Assembly: GCA_023974075.1 (NCBI GenBank)
Contig: JAMFTG010000073.1
Coordinates: forward strand, 1,674,001 to 1,738,000
Origin: Chaenocephalus aceratus
Taxonomy: Eukaryota; Chordata; Actinopteri; Perciformes; Channichthyidae
Length of the DNA: 64,000 bases
Reading direction: 5' to 3'
Of the stretch, positions 58,835-64,000 are shown one piece after another; within the stretch, counting starts at the first letter, position 1, and each line of letters opens with the position of its first letter. A program made the translations under genes and the position numbers. The notes below the pieces were generated by a model that was not told the DNA's origin, did no database searches, and was given only the letters and a program-made list of their open reading frames with translations.

Positions 58835-59498
58835 TGAGTGATAGTCTCCTGAGTGACCGGCACAGACACAGTACCAATGAGATATTGCAGTTCCTCAAGG
58901 AGTATATTTACAGCTGCACTTGACACCAGGTAGCTATGTTCCAATTTCAGTAAAACTGAGGCTAATTTTAACATCTTTTCTCAAATCTCTAGGTTCTTCA
59001 AAAGTTGGTTCTTCAAATTGTAAATCCTCATTTAACTCAGTGTCACTGTTAACTGAATCCAAAGCAGAGTGATCTGTGAACTATTCCAGGTTTTAAATCT
59101 CTAACTGTACACACTTTGTGTTTTCTCCATTTATGAGTGTGGAAACTTCCATATATGTTGGTTTGATATGAACAATCAACATAAATACAAGGAACTAATT
59201 CATTATTTTTCAAATGTTGGCCAATGTGGTGAAAAAAGTCTGTTTCAGTAGTAAGTTGATTTTCGTCACAAAGATGGCACTTAAAATGTGAGATATCTGC
59301 TCTTGAGGATTGCTGAGAAGGGTGTTGTGTACAAAGATGCTTCAGTAGTGCATTCCATGTTTTACATGAAAATGGGCCGTTTTCATATAGGCAGGGATAA
59401 GAATTGTGCCTTCCATAATGTTGATGATCTAGTCTATAATGTTTTAGCAGTTCAGATTTTCTGGTACATGAATAGCCACAGTCCTTGCATCTCCACAT

Positions 59499-60042
59499 CC
59501 ATCAAATAACCAATAACTCCCCCCCCCACCATTGAAAAATGAAATCCCCAAAAAAGCAAAAATCCCCAAAAAGTTTCTACTGTATGTCCAACCGTAACAA
59601 CAGCGATGAGAGGGTTGAGGCTGAAGATATAGATGTTTCCACCCGAGGAAATCAATATCCTAGATAGGAGTGAGAGGAGTCTGAAAGAGGGAGAAAAAAA
59701 GAGAGATTAACTCAGTCTTCAAAAACATCACCAATAGAAATGCTCAAATCAATGGCAGAATATGATTTAACTTTAATGCAATCAATATAGTTGTTGAAGA
59801 CCTTTGTGTGCATTCAGGCTTAGTTTAGGATTAAGTCATCTAGCTATATTTTTTATCTACGATTGTACACACCTATAGTAAGGTTAACTTAACAGTGTTT
59901 TTCGATTGGAAATTTCATATCTTGTTTGTCAAATTGACATTACATTACAAATTGCTGGGTGCGCCATTGTCTTTATCATTTTGAGATGCTCAGATCAGAG
60001 CAGACTCTTCTCACCTCCCATCTTAGTTGTTAATATTATTAG
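59499..60042. other. upstream region of the transposase gene
   Basis: Contains a C10 run (59520) and a GAGAGGAG/AGAGGGAG purine tract (59670-59705). It should hold the promoter and terminal repeat of the element, but I could not pair an inverted repeat with the other side. Confidence 0.4.
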
Positions 60043-60367
60043 CAGGGTGGGCAATTATTTTTCCTGGGGGGCAAAATGAGAAACCCAGATTGTTGCAGGG
60101 TGCCAAACAAATGAAACTCAGGAGTAACCGCTAAGTTTATCACTAAATTAAATTAATAAAACATACTGTGCACTTATTTTTCAGGATTTATTATATTGGA
60201 AATCACACCACCCAGCATCTTATTAAGATAATTACATTATATGCAGGAGTCTTTGAACCAACTGCAAAACATTTTCCATTAACAAAACAAAAATCTCTCA
60301 GCATGCCAAAAGATAAAAACATGCACTGCAGGTCCAAAAAGCGAGGTTGAAAAAAAGTTGAATTAGA
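60043..60367 (+). mobile_element. hAT-like element, left end
   Basis: Opens CAGGGTGGGCAATTATTTTTC then GGGGGGCAAAATG, matching the CAGGGGTGGGCAA style of hAT termini. No complementary right end (TTGCCCACCCTG) is present, so it is truncated near the hairpin at 60368. Confidence 0.45.
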
Positions 60368-60403
60368 ACCACCATGCGGGCCGGGCCGGGACCGCATGGT
60401 GGT
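60368..60403. repeat. 12-bp-arm hairpin
   Basis: ACCACCATGCGG and CCGCATGGTGGT pair perfectly around a GC-rich 12-base loop. It might be a rearranged element tip. No function is assigned. Confidence 0.8.
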
Positions 60404-60489
60404 ATGCTAGCTGCTTGCTTGCTAGCTAGCTAATAACTAGCTAATTAACGTTACCACTGTAAAATAAGTCACGGATAAAATGAGTTAAT

Positions 60490-60660
60490 TTATGTAACAT
60501 TTACCAACGTCGACATCACATATTGTTACCAAGTCCAAGTGTATAGTTAAACTAAACTAAGTTTAAGACTTACCAACATGGACATCACGTAATGTTAGCA
60601 AGTGTAACGTTAAACTAAACTAAGTTTAACATTTACCAACCTCGACATCAAATAATGTTA
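60490..60660 (+). repeat. decayed tandem repeat, three units
   Basis: TTACCAAC(G/A/C)T(C/G)GACATCA starts at 60501, 60570 and 60633, each followed by AATGTTA(C/G)CAAGT; two are preceded by TTAAACTAAACTAAGTTTAA. Spacing is 69 and 63 bp. Confidence 0.85.
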
Positions 60661-61439
60661 CCAAGTACGTTTGCAGAGAAATGGCAAAATATATAGCATG
60701 GAAATAACAGTATGCTACGAAATACAGCAGCATAATTAAATTGTTGTTTTCACTTACCACAATGTAATGGTTGCTCTCTGTCTCTCCGGTGCAGGAAAAG
60801 ATCTGTCGTGCTGAGAAATGGCTCTCTTCCTGGGCGGCCTGGGTTGTGTGAAGACGGTACTGTTTTATAGCTTTCTGTTTAATGCGCATGTGCGGGCCTA
60901 TGCGTAACCTTAACATTGTATATTCGTCAAAACGGATATTTCTTAGTTGAGCTCTGAATTAAAAATATTTTCATTCAAAAAATATATTGAAAAACAAATT
61001 ATTATTTGAAAAAATAAAACAAATAATGTTAAATTGAATGAAAGGAGAATTATAAATTGGATGGAGTACAGCTCGAAAACCTTTTTTCAGTGTACGGAAG
61101 TGAGCCTGGAGGTGGGGCCGTAGGTGGGCGTGGAATAAGTCTGTCAGTGCTGCACACGTGCAGTGGGGATTACCCAATAGCGATAGCCTAAGAGGGCGAA
61201 GCCTTATACGATATAGAACCACCAAATACAAAAAAATAATTCAGATTCATTCGTCATGACTCCACTCCGGAGGGATTCCCCGATCATTTCTTAGAGTTTC
61301 TCATCAAGGGGGTGTCTCCTGTCCCCGGCACAAACACACTGCATGAGGAAGGTTATGTGTATTTTTTTTGTCATTAACCTTTTTCAGACCACTTATTTAT
61401 TTATTTTGGTGACGATCCGACCTCCATGCCCCTGCGAGA
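60661..61439. other. no recognised feature
   Basis: Short open frames without recognisable motifs. AT-rich around 60960-61020. Confidence 0.45.
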
Positions 61440-61440
61440 T

Positions 61441-61760
61441 GGAGTTCATGACTTTATGAGCTGTTCATGAGCACTCATGAAACATTCATGAACAACTCAT
61501 TATATGTTCACTTGTCATGTTCATGAACCAAAATTCTTAAAATGCTCATGAACCATTTTAAAGAGCAGTTCATGAACTTTTTATGAACATTGTTCATTCA
61601 TATAAAGTTCCTGTTTTGCTCATGACAGACTTTTATGAGCAATTTATGAACTTTTCATGATCCAGCCAATCACAACATTATAATTAAAACCCCAAAAAGT
61701 TTGCATGAGTATTTCATGAACTTTTCATGACTATGAGCATTTCATGAATTTTGGATGATC
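61441..61760. repeat. cluster of TCATGA palindromes
   Basis: At least eleven TCATGA sites within ~300 bp, mostly as TTCATGAAC or CTCATGA, with many ATGAAC/GTTCAT half-sites. No fixed period. The design resembles the CCATGG element at 6535 (NCATGN palindromes packed in a short interval). Confidence 0.75.
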
Positions 61761-62479
61761 AGTGTGATGTTTTTAAAGACCTCTTGAATATTCATCTACT
61801 ATTTGAACATTTCTTTCTTTTTTAAAACTTTTAATCTTAAAACAAAACAATAGTGAATTTGAAACTGAACATTATCTGTATTTATTTTGGTGACATTCAT
61901 ATCATTTTATGGTTTATCTGTACTGTTTGAGAAGCAGTACGAGTAAGTAGCACCAAGGTGGAACCTTTGGCAGGTGAGCGGTGACATCTGGGTTATTTTA
62001 GTGGGGACACTTCCGCCCCCTCCTCAGAAGCAATCCAGACGATCAACCGGATCATGTGTATAATTATTGCTGCTCCACTTTTCTGTTTTCTACAGGTCAG
62101 TACATAATGAAAATGATCGATGTTAACTTGTGTGAATTAGATATGATGTTGGAGATGTTTAGGAGAGTGTGTCAGAAGGTTTTGAGCATGTTTGACATAG
62201 TAACGGTATTTTAAAAATACTAAACTGTCGGCAACAATAGATGCCATTTTCGCGGGCTCGCGCCTGGGTAAATGTGACCTGAGCGAAGGCTCGCAGGCAG
62301 GTTAGCTGCTGCGCACGGGTAATATGTTTTGTTTACCTGAGTGAAGTCTTGCAGGCACATTGCCTTGTTTTTTGTTTATTAACATTGACAGTGTATTTTT
62401 GTGATCTCCATAATATGTTATATTTGGTAAAGATAGATATATTGATAGAAAGTATTATTTGATAGCGTTATGTGTTTAT
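61761..62479. other. no recognised feature
   Basis: AT-rich non-coding DNA up to the start of LINE similarity. Confidence 0.45.
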
Positions 62480-63670
62480 AGATAACAACCTGTCCTTCAC
62501 TGCAAACATAGCTGCTACAACCCGCTGCTGCAGATACACGCTTTACAACATCAGGAGGAGCGTCCCCAGCTGACCCAGAAAGCGACGCAGGTTCTGGTCC
62601 AGGCTCTCATCATCTCACGCCTAAACTACTGCAACTCCCTCCTGGCTGGTCTACCTGCATGTGCCATCCGACCTCTGCAGCTCATCCAGAATGCAGCGGC
62701 TCGTCTGGTCTTCAACCTTCCTAAATTCTCCCACACCACGCCGCTCCTCCGCTCCCTCCACTGGCTTCCGGTAACTGCTAGAATCCACTTCAAGACAATG
62801 GTACTTGCTGTCACTACCCGATCCGTCACCCTACCCGATCGGTACTGCGCATGTGCGAGATGGTCCGCCATATTGGACAACTCCGGACGGCAACACCAGA
62901 TGGACACTTGACACAGTGGCTTTTAGCAAAGCTCAAAAAGAAAACTCGAGAGAGATGAGTTATTGTTATTACAACGTGACTTCACTATTATTTAACAACT
63001 CTTTTTATTGGGTTCTTTTATTTGGGGTTAAGTACATTGTCAGAATAAGTGAGGAATGAATTTAACTTCTGTTAGACAGCCATATGCCATACATTTTTGC
63101 ATACATTCACAGTAAATATTTATTCAGTATGATAGCTGTCTAACAGAAGTTAAATCTATTTCTCACTTATTCTGACAATGTACTTAACCCCAAATAAAAG
63201 AACCCAATAAAAAGAGTTGTTAAATAATAGTGAAGTCACGTTGTAATAACAATAACTCATCTCTCTCGGTTTTTCTTTTTGAGCTTTGCTAAAAGCCACT
63301 GTGTCAAGTGTCCATCTTGGGTTGCCGTCCGGACTTCCGGACCATCTCGCACATGCGCAGTACCGATCGGGTAGGGTGACGGATCGGGTAGTGACACTTG
63401 CGTACCATGCTGCGAATGGATCTGGCCCTTCCTAGATCCAGGACATGGTTAAACCGTACACCCCAGCACGTGCACTCCGCTCTGCATCAGCCAAACGGCT
63501 CGCTGCACCCTCGCTGCGAGGGGGACCCAAGTTCCCATCAGCAAAAACATGTGGGTTTGCTATCCTGGCTCCAAAATGGTGGAATGAGCTCCCCATTGAC
63601 AGCAGAAAGCTCACACACCTTCCGGCGCAGACTGAAAACTCATCTCTTTCGACTCCACTTCGAGCGATAG
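62480..63670 (+). pseudogene. LINE reverse transcriptase C-terminus
   Basis: [55 protein letters not shown] and LLRSLHWLPVTARIHF form the thumb and C-terminal region of an L2/Rex1-group RT. After the palindromic insertion the frame resumes YTPARALRSASAKRLAAPSL and LAPKWWNELPI, then shifts to HTFRRRLKTHLFRLHFER and a stop. The catalytic motifs A-C lie upstream of the truncation point and are missing. No enzymatic function is possible. Near-absence of stops suggests moderate age. Confidence 0.78.
62809..63396. mobile_element. 588-bp near-perfect palindromic element
   Basis: Two ~275-bp arms are inverted copies with only about a dozen differences, joined by a ~35-bp spacer near 63102. The tips read TGTCACTACCCGATCC. 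CTTGC is duplicated at 62804-62808 and 63397-63401, and removing the element restores the LINE sequence GGTACTTGCGTACC. It encodes nothing. Such high arm identity implies recent insertion or gene conversion. Confidence 0.93.
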
Positions 63671-63876
63671 AACTACTAACAAAGCACTTATATACTAATA
63701 AAGGGCTGGCTTACCTAAAGCCAGTTGAGTAGCACTTGAAATGTTTTTTCTCTATGAAACCTGATGTACTTATATGATTCTGTTTTCTTCAAGTTTGTAT
63801 TTTGTTGGTCGAACGCACTTATTGTAAGTGTAAGTGTAATTTGGATAAAAGCAGCTAAATGCAAAGTAATGTAATA

Positions 63877-64000
63877 ATTTATATTGACTATGTTGACTTT
63901 CTCCTTGAGATACAGTAATTGACTGTGACAGACAGATAACTTAAATGGAGAAATGTGATGTTTGTAAAGTTCAGCTATTTGAATGTAACTGTGTACTTTG
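63877..64000. other. no recognised feature
   Basis: A short stretch beyond the LINE tail to the window end. Confidence 0.5.

Larger units (their letters stand above)
55309..59498 (-). pseudogene. C2H2-finger transposase of a large DNA element
   Basis: From the ATG at 59498: C2H2-type fingers (MWRCKDCGYSCTRKSELLKH, YPCLYE, FKCHLCDE, VPCIYVDCS). After frameshifts come LEELQYLIG and, across a hAT insertion, TQFVVDHNCQVDE, GPLYTAWRRNKYYRSKF and FQYIPVLKTLQQ. After an in-frame TAA (57371): DDFEVCNPLGTSCKIHK, AIYWILGNLPPG, CVVADNLGAHSLAGF, FCRFC-type 'CRFCTAQ' and SGAFSLRTEEGH. Past another insertion: FPPDIVHDLFEGIVP, GGNSHENWSLIRFLPLL, PKHHFLEHYPQLI and WTLRFEAKHSFFKRVVR, ending YIQG at 55309. 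I know this as a recurrent fish transposon protein. The core (D in ADNLGAHS, HDLFEG, H/E in LRFEAKHS) recalls CACTA/Tnp2-like transposases, but the superfamily is uncertain. Frameshifts, one stop and two insertions disable it. Confidence 0.72.
62480..63876 (+). mobile_element. Rex1/L2-type LINE 3' part
   Basis: A 5'-truncated copy holding the end of the reverse transcriptase and a 3' tail with TTTGGATAAAAGCAGCTAAATG, the usual fish form. It is interrupted by the palindrome at 62809-63396. Confidence 0.75.

Noticed and set aside
60368..60403. Rho-independent terminator or riboswitch
   Set aside because: A perfect hairpin, but in non-coding eukaryotic transposon DNA with no U-tract or adjacent gene.
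62805..63059. 84-codon frame
   Set aside because: Lies inside the palindromic element and begins in LINE sequence; its mirror arm shows no conserved coding.

Overview
This window looks like teleost fish DNA that is almost entirely transposable elements, in successive nested layers. I found no intact single-copy host gene, tRNA, rRNA or CRISPR array. The fish assignment rests on element families recognised by eye: L2/Maui-type and Rex1/L2-type LINEs, a DIRS retrotransposon, many hAT elements with 8-bp target duplications, piggyBac-like ends, a Crypton-type recombinase, a 'SAMD3-like' multicopy fish gene and a HECT-ligase multicopy fish gene. Spliced genes with GT/AG introns confirm a eukaryote. 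All family names come from memory of protein motifs; no search was run.

Layout. 0-1.9 kb: hAT fragments, including a 969-bp element with a BED-finger remnant. 1.9-19 kb: one minus-strand L2 LINE (ORF1 with an esterase domain, ORF2 with endonuclease and reverse transcriptase) split by a piggyBac-like remnant, a 6.5-kb DIRS element, a second LINE, a ~980-bp LTR-like insertion and a hAT-like element. The DIRS element itself carries a CCATGG-palindrome element and a hAT element. 19.6-22.8 kb: a TTAA-flanked element holding a second terminal-inverted-repeat element with a Crypton-type tyrosine recombinase. 22.9-28.3 kb: piggyBac end, hAT elements (one hAT inside another) and a 66-base G run. 28.3-34.5 kb: a plus-strand L2 copy split by a 2.9-kb element with ~570-bp inverted repeats.

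35.8-46.6 kb: the most striking unit, a ~10.8-kb element bounded by ~270-bp inverted repeats. It carries two converging spliced genes: a DDE integrase (plus strand) and a SAM-like/UIM/HECT E3 ubiquitin-ligase gene (minus strand). Both are now broken, and the ligase gene is interrupted by another L2 LINE. 46.6-52.4 kb: N-terminal fragments of hAT transposases, a 58-bp tandem array and the Gag of a second DIRS-like element. 52.4-59.5 kb: a two-gene minus-strand unit consisting of a C2H2-finger transposase gene followed by a PB1-like/SAMD3-like gene. 60-64 kb: hAT end, hairpin, tandem repeats, a TCATGA-palindrome cluster and a Rex1/L2-type LINE split by a 588-bp almost perfect palindrome.

How parts work together. 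The LINEs supply endonuclease and reverse transcriptase for target-primed insertion. The DIRS element would use Gag, RT/RNase H and a tyrosine recombinase with its terminal and internal complementary repeats. The two large DNA elements each pair a transposase or integrase with an accessory gene carrying a SAM- or ubiquitin-fold-type domain. Nearly every gene has stops, frameshifts or insertions, so the value of the window is mainly stratigraphic and architectural.
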